Shown: positions 28,826 to 37,185 of the stretch, one piece after another
How the letters are laid out: each line of letters opens with the position of its first letter
Position numbering within the stretch: position 1 is the first letter of the stretch
From: Candidatus Tectimicrobiota bacterium
GTDB taxonomy: Bacteria > Tectomicrobia > Entotheonellia > Entotheonellales > Entotheonellaceae
Length of the DNA stretch: 64,000 nucleotides
Reading direction: 5' to 3'
Assembly (NCBI GenBank): GCA_026005175.1
Contig: BPKO01000001.1
Coordinates: 930,001-994,000, forward strand
Notes under the pieces: generated by a model
Told to the model about the DNA's origin: nothing
What the model saw: only the letters and a program-made list of their open reading frames with translations
Databases searched by the model: none
Translations under genes and position numbers: made by a program

Positions 28826-31800
28826 TGCTTCTCAAACGTCCACTCATAAACGGTTTCGGTCATCTCGCCCCCAGTCCAGCCCCCGATGACGGCCCCGCTT
28901 ATGCCGCCGAGAATTCCACCTATCAAACCGCCAGCCGGCACGGTCACAACTTCCTCTGGCGCAGCCGCCTGTGGACCCGCGAACCCAAGACCTAGTGCAA
29001 TGGCTGCACCGGTTTTTGCGCCACCCCAGGCGCCGGTTTTTGCGCCAGCCCAAGCCCCTGCCCAAAAGCCAAGTTTCTTTGTGATGGTTTTGGGCTTGTT
29101 CTCTGCGTAGTAAACTTCATAAGCATCTGCTGCAACTCCTACGACCAGCAGGATGCGACCTCCCCACTTGACGAACTGAAAGGCTCGACCACCCGCCTTC
29201 GCCTTTGCAGCCGCCTGGGCTTCCGCTGGCACCTCTACCTTTCGCAGGCGGTATCCTTGGCCTGGAACATTCTCGAAGCCGAGCCTCTCCAATGCTTCCC
29301 TCACCTTGGTCGCCGCGTCGCTCTCTCCGGTTTTGATGACGTTCCAGATATTTTTGTTGATTCTCGCCTTTAGCTCAGTCGGTGAAAGCTTGTCTGGATT
29401 TTGTATCTTTGCAACGGCTTCCTCAAAAATCTTCCGCAATTCTGTGACCTCACTGAACCTGCGTGTGAGGATTGAAAACGGATCATCCACAACCGAGATA
29501 GGCGGTCGCGGTAGTGATGAGCGTGGATCTATGCCAAGGTGTTTTGTCTGCCGGTTGGTGACAGAATCGAGAAACTGTCGGTTTTGCACATCCAGAGCTC
29601 TAGCACGTGCTTCCGCCGACGAGATCCCTTTCTGCCCCACCGGATTAGGCTCATCGATATCCAGACTCAGCGGCACTTCTCTGAGTCCTACCTTGCCCTG
29701 CTGTTGAAAGGGTTGCTCAACCTGGTCCAAACGCCGGATCGCTTCGTCGAGAGCTTCGTTAACATCAGAACTTTGCATCCCTTGTCGGTCAACTTTACGC
29801 ATAGGCATCCCTTGGGCATAGCGGTACAGATTGACGCCATCGTTGGTGCCCACCGGATCTGCGGAAATCCACCTCCCCAGCCAAGCGGCATAATACCGCG
29901 CCCCGTGGTAATAGAGCCCACTCTCCTCATCCCGTTCCTTCCCCGTGTAACGATAGCGTTTCGGCGTCTCGGTCTGGCTGCGCACGGCCTGGTAGGAGGT
30001 GCTGCCGTAGGGGTAATACTCTTCATAGGAGATGATCTGCGCCTGGTCGTCCAGTTCCAGGCTGGCGGAGCCCAGGTGGTTGCCGAGCTGGTAGCGGATG
30101 AGTTGCTGTGGAGAGGGGTCGCTGCCGTGGGTGCGGGTCTCGACCAGGGCGATGCGTTGCTGGTCGTCCATCAGGTGCAGGGTCTCGCGCGCGAGCGTCA
30201 CGGTCTGGCCGTCGCCGACGTATTCGCGGTAGATCTCGAAGCCGCTCAGGTAGATGCGTTCCTGCAGGCGCGTGGGGGTCTGTCCGGGGCCGGCCTGGCG
30301 TTCGGTCACCTTGCGCACCCGCTGGCCCGCGGCATCGTAGACGTACCAGGTCGTCTCCGGCGTGCCGTTATTGACGACCTGCCGCGCGGTGGCCTGGAGC
30401 TGGTCTTTGAAGTCCCAGCGCATGAGCGGCAGATGCGGCATATTGGTCATGTTGCCGTGGGCGTCGTGGCTGTACAGCTCGACGGTGGCGCCGATGGTGG
30501 TGCGGCTCAGGCGGTTGCTGGTCTTGGCCGGTTCGAGCAAGCTAGGCTCTTCGTAGGCGTACTCGCGCGTCCAGCTGCCGTTCAAAGCCTGGTGGATCAG
30601 CTTGAGGAAGTTGCCCGCCGCATCGTACTCGTAGCGCTCCAGATACCGGCGCATGGCCTGGCCATCATGGGGATGGGCGAGGCGCACGCGCGGGGCGTCG
30701 TCCCAGGAAGCCGGCACGGGTTGATTGGCCTGGCCGATGTGCTCGCGGCCCGTCGCCTCGATCAGCCGGTAGATCGCATCGTAGGTGTATTCGGCGTGGG
30801 GCTCGACCACGGTGTTGTTGAAGTAGATCGTCTGCTGGGCGTCGTCACGGAGGCTCGTGATGTTGCCCGCCGGGTCGTAGGTGTAGGAGAGGTCCTGCAG
30901 CACCTCTCCGCCGCTACGGACGGTACGCAGGCGCGTGAGGCGGAAGGTGAGCGGGTCGTAAGCGTAGGTCGTGACGACGCCGTTGCCGTAGGCGATCCGC
31001 TCGCGCTGGCCCCTGGCGTTGTAGTCGATGTCGGCGACAAACACCGTGGCCGCTGCCGCGCCGCGCAGGTTGGCTTCGATCCGTTCCAGCAGGTTGGCCT
31101 CGTTGTAGGCGGGCCGCACGATGCTGCCGTCGGGCGGGCGCAGCTCGATGGGGCGGTTGAGGGCATCGAAAACGGTGCGGCCGTTGAAAGTCTCGGCCTC
31201 CAGCACCGGCGCGCCGTTCCAGTCGGGCGGGGTCTTGTAGTCGCGGGTCAGTTGCCGGCTGCTTTCTAATAGATTGCCCTTAAAGTCGTAAGTGACGTTA
31301 GTGACGAAAATGGCCTGGTCGAACTGCCGGTACACCTTGCCGCGGTGGTTGGCGGCCTCGCCCTGGGTTTCGCCGTACTCGATGCGCTCGGCCAGCCGCT
31401 CGACGCCGTTTTCGATGACAAAGAGGCCGACCGGCCGGCGCAGGGCGTCGTAGATCATCCGGCGGGCAAAGCCGCGGCTGTCCCAGGCGCGAACAGGGTT
31501 GCCCGCCGCGTCGTTGAGCGTCCAGCGCTCGCCCGCCTCTTGGCTGGCCTGATGGATGCGGTTGCCCAGCAGGTCGTAGTCGTAGCGCATGACCATCCGG
31601 CCCAGGAGATCGCCGTTCTGCTGGACCGCATCGCGCACGGCGCGCTGGTTGCCCTCGATGTCGAGCTCCACGCGGGTGGGGTAGCGCTCCTCGATGGTGC
31701 TGCCGTTGCGCAGGAAGCGGTTGTGGGCAAGGGTCAGAAACGCCCGGCCCAGGGTGTCGAAGTGGACGACCGTAGGCGTGGCGGCGTGGACTTCGGTCTG

Positions 31801-34800
31801 GCGCGCGGCCTGCGTCTCGCGCGCGCGCATTGTGACGTCGGGGTAGCGCGCGGCAAAGGCGGCAGCATGGGCCGGGTCGGTGCGCAGGGCATGCCAGGTG
31901 GGAAGAGACTCGGCCTCCGGCAGTCGTCGGAAGAAACCGCCTACGTCAGGGTCGGTCTTGGGGTCGAGGAGCACCGTGTCGTTGACGTCCCAGGTCTCCT
32001 GCCGCCAGGGATCGAAGACCACCTTCTCCCAGGTGTGGTTGGGGTGGAGGGTGGCGACCACCCGCTCGAGCGGGTCGTAGCAGAGCACGGGGCCGACGCC
32101 AATCTTGACGTCGAACTCGAAACAGTGGGTGTCGGTGAAAAAGGGCTCGTACTGGCGGACGGGCTTGCCTTTGTTGTTGAAGACCGTCCAGCCGCTGCCC
32201 ACCCAGCGGGGGCTGACGTCATTCGCCGTCAGCTCGGGCTGGCCATCCGGTCCGACGACGATCTTGCCGTCGGCGTCGCGCCGGGGCACTGGACCGGGCT
32301 CGGCCTGAATCTTTTTCTGGATCTCACGGCCGAAGCCATCCGAGTAGCTGAAGCTGTGCTGAACTTTTGTCTGTTGGCCATTCGGGTCAGACTCGTGGCT
32401 CTCGCGGGCCAGGGTGTAGACCACCGCGGGTTGCGGGTTGGCGCTATCTTTGGTGCGCACGTAGGCGAAGAGATCGTACACCAGCCGCGTGGTGGCTTTT
32501 TGCAAGATCGCGTGCGGGTCGGCCGGCGGGTTTTGCAGGTGGCTCAGCACCGTTGGCTCGTCCAGATCGGCCTTGAAGCCCTCGAGGGAATCGCCCAGAT
32601 TCTCTTCGGGTTTGCCCATCACCGTCGTGCCCACCACCATGCCCAGCGCATCGAAGGCCACCGCGGAGCGGTTGCGGTTGGGATCGCTCACCAGCCGCGG
32701 TTGCAGCACGCGGTAGTCGTTGGTGCGACGGGTAATGACGCCGCTCGAGTTGCGCTCGCCCACGGTCACGCGGTTGCCGAGGGCATCCCGGGTTTCCAGG
32801 AGCAAGAGGTCGTAGGGGTCATAGGTAACTGTGGTATCGTGGCCGAAGGGGTCGCGATAGCGGCGCGGCAGGAAGAAGTGCGCTTGGGCCTCGACCAGCT
32901 CCTGGGCAGAGGTGGCAGCCGGGTTGGCGTGGTAGAAGAGGCGCCCCGAGGGGATCCACCAGCGGCCGTCGCCGTCGAGGTCCACATGGCCGCCTTGATC
33001 GGCGCCCTGACCGCCAAGCACTGCAGCCGGATTGGGCAGCAGCGCTTGGCCGCTGCGTCGATAGACCTGCCCTAGAAGCCCAGGCGTGAAGGCGAGCTTG
33101 TAGCTCTCGCCGGGCAGGGCCAGGGGTTCCAGCTCGCCCAGCGGCAGGAGATCGGTCAGGTCGTCGTGGCGATAGCGCGTGCGTGCCTGCTCGAGCAGGC
33201 GACGCTGGCGGCCAGAAGTGGGTTGTTCTTCGTACTGGATTTCGCTGTCAAAGACGTGGACCAGGCGTTGGGCATCGTTGGGATCGGGCTCGACGAGGTC
33301 GGACGCCTGAAAACGACCTGCCGGACCGGTCGGCGTATAGCCGGTGAGTTCGTAGATGCGGGTCTCGGCGGGCAGCGGCGTCCGGTAATCGTCGTCCGCT
33401 TCGATGGCATGGGTGACGGTCTTCTCGGTATAGGCGACGAGCCGCTGCGTCTGCTTGGCGCGGTCGGCGTCGGTGGGCAGGCTCATATCCGACTGCCGTC
33501 GCCCGTAGCCGATAGCGGCTTCCTTCAGCACGTTGCCGTAGGCGTCCACCTCGAGGGTCAGCGCGTGCTGGAGGCGGGGGTCCGAGGGCTCTCGCTCATA
33601 ATGGTAGGTGAGCGCTTCGCGAGGGTGGACGAAGAACACGGCGTGGCGATGCGATCCGCGCCGCTGGACAGGTCGAATCGTAAAGTTCTGCTCGACAACG
33701 CTGTAGGGGTGACTCGCCTTGTCCGTGTCGTCAAGCGCGTAAACCTCCTGCCGCAGCATGGAGCCCTTAAGGGCGCGGCAGGCCTCACGTTCTTCCTCGA
33801 TGGTCAAGCCTTGCGGCAGCACTGTATCGGGCAAGAGCAATGCCCGCGCCTGGGCGTCGCTGAAGCCCGGCTCGCGGTAGTATTCCCCTCGATCCTCGGC
33901 GTCGAGCAGGCCAGCGAAGAAGTCAGAGACATGCTCCCGACCCAGATAGACGCCGGTATGGAACCAGGTTTTGGTAAGCACCGGCGGCACATGGGAAGCA
34001 GCATCCCAGTTGGTATTCCCCTTACCCCCGCCCTCTCCCGCGGCAAGGCCAAGGGCGCCGATCTCCTCGGTGTCCCACTGCTCCACCATGCCAAAGCCGC
34101 GAAACTCCCGTTCCTCGCCGTCGAAGTAGCCGTGGTGATAGGCGTAGCGGGTGACGAAGCGGTTGCGGCTGATATGGTCGTGGGTCTCCACCCGCTCGAT
34201 CACGTGCACCGGGAAGGGGAGACGCGTGATCCATGGTTTGTCGTCGCGTTTGTCCTGAAGGTAGAACTTGGTCGAGGGGGCGTAGTGCACGCAGGTCTCG
34301 GCGCCAAGGTTGTTGACGATCTTGACGAGCAGGTGGGGCTTTTCGGCCATCAGGCGCACATAGCGCATCTGTCGCCTGGCATCCCCCGGCAAGGGCGACG
34401 ACCACACCAGACAGGCGGTGCCGTTGCCGAGCAGGTCCAGCGCCTGGATGTGGACGAGATCGTCCACCTGCGGGAACACCGCAAGCCGACGCGACGCGCT
34501 CCAACTGTTGCCGGACTGGTTGAAGTAGAGCCGCACGCCGTCGGGATGCAAATAAACGATGTCGGTCGTGCCGGAGCCGTCGATGTCCGCAAGACGCACG
34601 CGCCGCTGATCGAATTGGTCCGGCGCATCGAACCACGGCGCGTTGTCCATCGTCACCTTGGCCCCGAAGCGGCCGTAGCCCAGGTTAGGCCAGTAGCAGA
34701 CCTCGCCGTTGCGGATGCGCACCAGATCCGTCAGGCCGTCGCCCGACAGGTCGGCGAGGTAGATGGATTGCGTGCCGTCAGCGAAAACCAGGCGCGGGCC

Positions 34801-36561
34801 ATTCTCTTCATCCAGCGCCTGGGCCACCCGCCGGGCCGGTTCGAAGCCTTCCTCGGCCAGGGAACGATGCCAGACCAGAGCCTCCTCTTCGGTGATGAGC
34901 ACATCGGCGCGGCCGTCGCCGTCCAGGTCCACAAAGCGCAGGTTGGGGTCGCGCAGGTCGCGGCTGAGGGGCGAGGTGAAGGGACGGAACGGCTGCCAGC
35001 CCTCGTTTTCATCGTGTTCGTAGAGGCCAGGCGTCGCACCTTCCAGCACGACGAGATCGGGCTGGCCGTCGCCGGCCAGGTCCATGAACTGCGTGCCTGT
35101 GGCCAGGGCCACGTTGGGTTTGACGGTGACCGCTTCCATGGAGGAAAAGCGCGCCTTGACCGCTTCTTTTCCATTCTCCTCGACCGGCAACGGACTCAGG
35201 TTGCGTTTGTAGAACCAGCCGCCGCCCTGTTCGGTCAAGATGCCGGGGATGCCCTCGCCGTGCAGGTCGGTCCACTGGTAATTGCCGCCATCGAGCCCGA
35301 CGGGCAGATTTTCCAAACTTTTGGCGTCCACTTCTTCCACGAGTTCCTGCACTTGCGGCCGGGAGTAGGTGAACTCCAGCGGCGGCAGGGTTCGCTTGAC
35401 GTATCCTGCACCCTCGCGCTGATAGCCGCATTGGGTGACCCGGTTCAGGAAGCTGTAGACCGGATTGCGGGCGCTGCTCGGGTCTTCCTCGTAGGCATAG
35501 GTGAAATCGGTCGAGCGCACCAGCCCCTCGTAGCCGGGTTCGCCGGTGGTCAGATCGGGGATGTGGTGAAACATCAAGACACGCTGGCAGAGGCGGTAGG
35601 TGCGCACCTCGAAGCCAGCGCGGTACGACGAGAAGGGATCGGGACGCACCGGCCAGGGTTGGCTTTCCACGGCCATCGGCACCGTCTCGTCGTGCTCGCC
35701 GTAATCGAACACAACCTCGAACAGCCAGCCGGCGTTCTGGATCTGGCTCGAACTCAGGAAAGTCGGACGGCGACCTTGACCGTCGAGTAGCGGCGCGCGG
35801 TTGCCGTACTTGATGCGCTTGAGATAGCGGTTGGCGGAACGGCTCTGTGGCGTGCGGTTGCGCTCGTGGGCCTGGGTAAGGTCGATCCCGGTGGAATCTT
35901 CCGGTTTGTATTCGTACAGGATCGCGTTGCCTTTGTCGTCGCGGGTCTCGCAGATGAGCCAACTAAAAATGCGAGCCGGATCGGCGGGATCGGCGATGCG
36001 CGAATTGGCGTCCTTACCGTATATCGTCAGGACGTTATCCCTGGAGATGGAGCGCCAGTGGACGTCGCCATCGCTTAAGCGGGTCCAACGCTCGATGCGG
36101 GCGAACAGGCCCTCGATGCGCGGGCGGTAGCGGTGGATGCGATGCTCCACTCCATCAATGGTGCGCGTCGCACTCCAGCGCGAGCCGTCTTCGTTCAGGA
36201 CCGACACCAGGTCCTCGGCACCCGACAGGATGAAAACGTCGGACTCTTCGGCGTCCCGGTACTGCGGCAGTCCCTTGTCCGTCTTGCGCGTGATGGCGGG
36301 CAGGGACAGGCTCCAGCCAAAGCCGAAGGGGCCGTTGCCCGCGCCGGAATCGTACGAGAGCGACAGCTGCGGGCCGAAGCCGGAACGTCCCGGGCTCGTG
36401 GCAATCGGCACCATCAGGGAGCCCGTGCCAGTCACCGGATTGGCCGCGAACTTCTCGCCCATGCCGCGAATGGCGCCGCCACCTTTGGGCAGGGAGATCG
36501 CCGGTGCCGCTGTCCCTTGCGGGACTGCCTGGCGTTCCTCGGTTTTTTGGGGTGTTGCCAT
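28822..36561 (-). CDS. TcB-TcC fused Tc toxin cocoon protein with C-terminal toxin region
   Basis: About 2,580 residues in one frame. An SpvB domain at about 25-315 (PLPKGGGAIRGMGEKF-type start, SLSYDSGAGNGPFGFGWSL), four FG-GAP propeller blades at 500-700 (DLDGDGRADVLI, DLSGDGLTDLVRI, DIDGSGTTDIVYL), TcdB middle domains, many RHS/YD repeats and an RHS core (YTGKERDEESGLYYHGARYY, DGVNLYRYAQGMPMRKVDRQG split here as DGVNLYRYAQG and MPMRKVDRQG). TcB and TcC form a cocoon around the toxin tail, which is cleaved inside. The last 318 residues are the variable region. The ATG with GAGGT upstream is preferred to a TTG 42 bases earlier. TcB and TcC are separate genes in several known systems. Confidence 0.9.
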   Translation of the reverse strand: MATPQKTEERQAVPQGTAAPAISLPKGGGAIRGMGEKFAANPVTGTGSLMVPIATSPGRSGFGPQLSLSYDSGAGNGPFGFGWSLSLPAITRKTDKGLPQYRDAEESDVFILSGAEDLVSVLNEDGSRWSATRTIDGVEHRIHRYRPRIEGLFARIERWTRLSDGDVHWRSISRDNVLTIYGKDANSRIADPADPARIFSWLICETRDDKGNAILYEYKPEDSTGIDLTQAHERNRTPQSRSANRYLKRIKYGNRAPLLDGQGRRPTFLSSSQIQNAGWLFEVVFDYGEHDETVPMAVESQPWPVRPDPFSSYRAGFEVRTYRLCQRVLMFHHIPDLTTGEPGYEGLVRSTDFTYAYEEDPSSARNPVYSFLNRVTQCGYQREGAGYVKRTLPPLEFTYSRPQVQELVEEVDAKSLENLPVGLDGGNYQWTDLHGEGIPGILTEQGGGWFYKRNLSPLPVEENGKEAVKARFSSMEAVTVKPNVALATGTQFMDLAGDGQPDLVVLEGATPGLYEHDENEGWQPFRPFTSPLSRDLRDPNLRFVDLDGDGRADVLITEEEALVWHRSLAEEGFEPARRVAQALDEENGPRLVFADGTQSIYLADLSGDGLTDLVRIRNGEVCYWPNLGYGRFGAKVTMDNAPWFDAPDQFDQRRVRLADIDGSGTTDIVYLHPDGVRLYFNQSGNSWSASRRLAVFPQVDDLVHIQALDLLGNGTACLVWSSPLPGDARRQMRYVRLMAEKPHLLVKIVNNLGAETCVHYAPSTKFYLQDKRDDKPWITRLPFPVHVIERVETHDHISRNRFVTRYAYHHGYFDGEEREFRGFGMVEQWDTEEIGALGLAAGEGGGKGNTNWDAASHVPPVLTKTWFHTGVYLGREHVSDFFAGLLDAEDRGEYYREPGFSDAQARALLLPDTVLPQGLTIEEEREACRALKGSMLRQEVYALDDTDKASHPYSVVEQNFTIRPVQRRGSHRHAVFFVHPREALTYHYEREPSDPRLQHALTLEVDAYGNVLKEAAIGYGRRQSDMSLPTDADRAKQTQRLVAYTEKTVTHAIEADDDYRTPLPAETRIYELTGYTPTGPAGRFQASDLVEPDPNDAQRLVHVFDSEIQYEEQPTSGRQRRLLEQARTRYRHDDLTDLLPLGELEPLALPGESYKLAFTPGLLGQVYRRSGQALLPNPAAVLGGQGADQGGHVDLDGDGRWWIPSGRLFYHANPAATSAQELVEAQAHFFLPRRYRDPFGHDTTVTYDPYDLLLLETRDALGNRVTVGERNSSGVITRRTNDYRVLQPRLVSDPNRNRSAVAFDALGMVVGTTVMGKPEENLGDSLEGFKADLDEPTVLSHLQNPPADPHAILQKATTRLVYDLFAYVRTKDSANPQPAVVYTLARESHESDPNGQQTKVQHSFSYSDGFGREIQKKIQAEPGPVPRRDADGKIVVGPDGQPELTANDVSPRWVGSGWTVFNNKGKPVRQYEPFFTDTHCFEFDVKIGVGPVLCYDPLERVVATLHPNHTWEKVVFDPWRQETWDVNDTVLLDPKTDPDVGGFFRRLPEAESLPTWHALRTDPAHAAAFAARYPDVTMRARETQAARQTEVHAATPTVVHFDTLGRAFLTLAHNRFLRNGSTIEERYPTRVELDIEGNQRAVRDAVQQNGDLLGRMVMRYDYDLLGNRIHQASQEAGERWTLNDAAGNPVRAWDSRGFARRMIYDALRRPVGLFVIENGVERLAERIEYGETQGEAANHRGKVYRQFDQAIFVTNVTYDFKGNLLESSRQLTRDYKTPPDWNGAPVLEAETFNGRTVFDALNRPIELRPPDGSIVRPAYNEANLLERIEANLRGAAAATVFVADIDYNARGQRERIAYGNGVVTTYAYDPLTFRLTRLRTVRSGGEVLQDLSYTYDPAGNITSLRDDAQQTIYFNNTVVEPHAEYTYDAIYRLIEATGREHIGQANQPVPASWDDAPRVRLAHPHDGQAMRRYLERYEYDAAGNFLKLIHQALNGSWTREYAYEEPSLLEPAKTSNRLSRTTIGATVELYSHDAHGNMTNMPHLPLMRWDFKDQLQATARQVVNNGTPETTWYVYDAAGQRVRKVTERQAGPGQTPTRLQERIYLSGFEIYREYVGDGQTVTLARETLHLMDDQQRIALVETRTHGSDPSPQQLIRYQLGNHLGSASLELDDQAQIISYEEYYPYGSTSYQAVRSQTETPKRYRYTGKERDEESGLYYHGARYYAAWLGRWISADPVGTNDGVNLYRYAQGMPMRKVDRQGMQSSDVNEALDEAIRRLDQVEQPFQQQGKVGLREVPLSLDIDEPNPVGQKGISSAEARARALDVQNRQFLDSVTNRQTKHLGIDPRSSLPRPPISVVDDPFSILTRRFSEVTELRKIFEEAVAKIQNPDKLSPTELKARINKNIWNVIKTGESDAATKVREALERLGFENVPGQGYRLRKVEVPAEAQAAAKAKAGGRAFQFVKWGGRILLVVGVAADAYEVYYAENKPKTITKKLGFWAGAWAGAKTGAWGGAKTGAAIALGLGFAGPQAAAPEEVVTVPAGGLIGGILGGISGAVIGGWTGGEMTETVYEWTFEKQ
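28825..29778 (-). other. Variable C-terminal toxin region of the TcB-TcC protein
   Basis: The 318 residues after the RHS core cleavage region. The first 190 are charged and helical (VTELRKIFEEAVAKI, KVREALERLGFENVPGQGYR). The last 120 are hydrophobic and glycine-rich: GGRILLVVGVAADAYEVYY, then GAWAGAKTGAWGGAKTGAAI, and GGLIGGILGGISGAVIGGWT with a GxxxG glycine-zipper spacing. No catalytic motif of a known TcC effector (ADP-ribosyltransferase, deaminase) is visible. Membrane insertion is inferred from the zipper. Confidence 0.6.
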
Positions 36562-37185
36562 CGCTGCTACCTCAAAGACGTTGTGGCGGCTGCCGGCTCC
36601 CAAAGGGCCTCGCCACCGCGCAGGAGCACGCTTGCGTGCAGCGGGTACGAAATGGCGGGAGGAAAGCGTTTTCGCACCGCAATCTCCCTAAATTGCGCGC
36701 CAGGCTGTTCATCCCGCCGCCGCGGCATGCGGGCCCGCGGGGTTCTGTAAAACCCCGCGCCGAGCGGTCACAGCGCCACAGCGCTTACAGCCCAGCTTCC
36801 ACACACGAGACAGGAACCCTGTTCTACGAGTGCAGACAGGGTCCACTGCGGATCCGGCCGGAAAGACGGCAACAGAAGAGAAAGCGCAGGAAGAGCAACA
36901 CCTCAGGCGAGAAACACGAGGGCGTGTTTGCTTGCCCGACCGTCCCAAGTCAGGAGCGTAAACACGGCCATCGAGATTGTCAAGTCTTATATTGCAAAAA
37001 ATCTATTGACGTCATTACCCTGTGATCTCAAGGCCTTGTGTCTTCTCTGGCAATGAATGAGCAATCGCCGTGCCGCACGCTAGGGGGGCATCAAGGCTCA
37101 AGAAAGCCGATTTCTTTCACAGGTGGCCAAAGACCTTATGTCCTGCCCGTGGCAAAGGGCGGCGAAATCGTCTACACTCCACGCC
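36562..37185. promoter_or_regulatory. 624-base intergenic region upstream of the Tc operon and recD2
   Basis: The only gene-free stretch above 300 bases. It separates the divergent Tc operon (minus) and recD2 (plus) and contains a markedly A/T-rich island (about 36965-37020). It includes a 9-bp hairpin (36736-36744 with 36751-36759, loop CTGTAA) in the presumed Tc leader, a TGACGTCA palindrome (about 37005-37012), and the promoter given separately. No ORF in it looks coding. Confidence 0.5.
36955..36983 (-). promoter_or_regulatory. Candidate promoter of the Tc toxin operon
   Basis: On the minus strand a perfect TTGACA (36978-36983), a 17-base spacer and TACGCT (36955-36960; three of six). 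It would give a leader of about 390 bases before the TcB-TcC start, containing the 9-bp hairpin at 36736-36759. Confidence 0.4.

Noticed and set aside
37004-37032. TTGACG as a -35 box for recD2
   Set aside because: No acceptable -10 sequence lies 16-18 bases downstream, and it is about 180 bases from the start codon.
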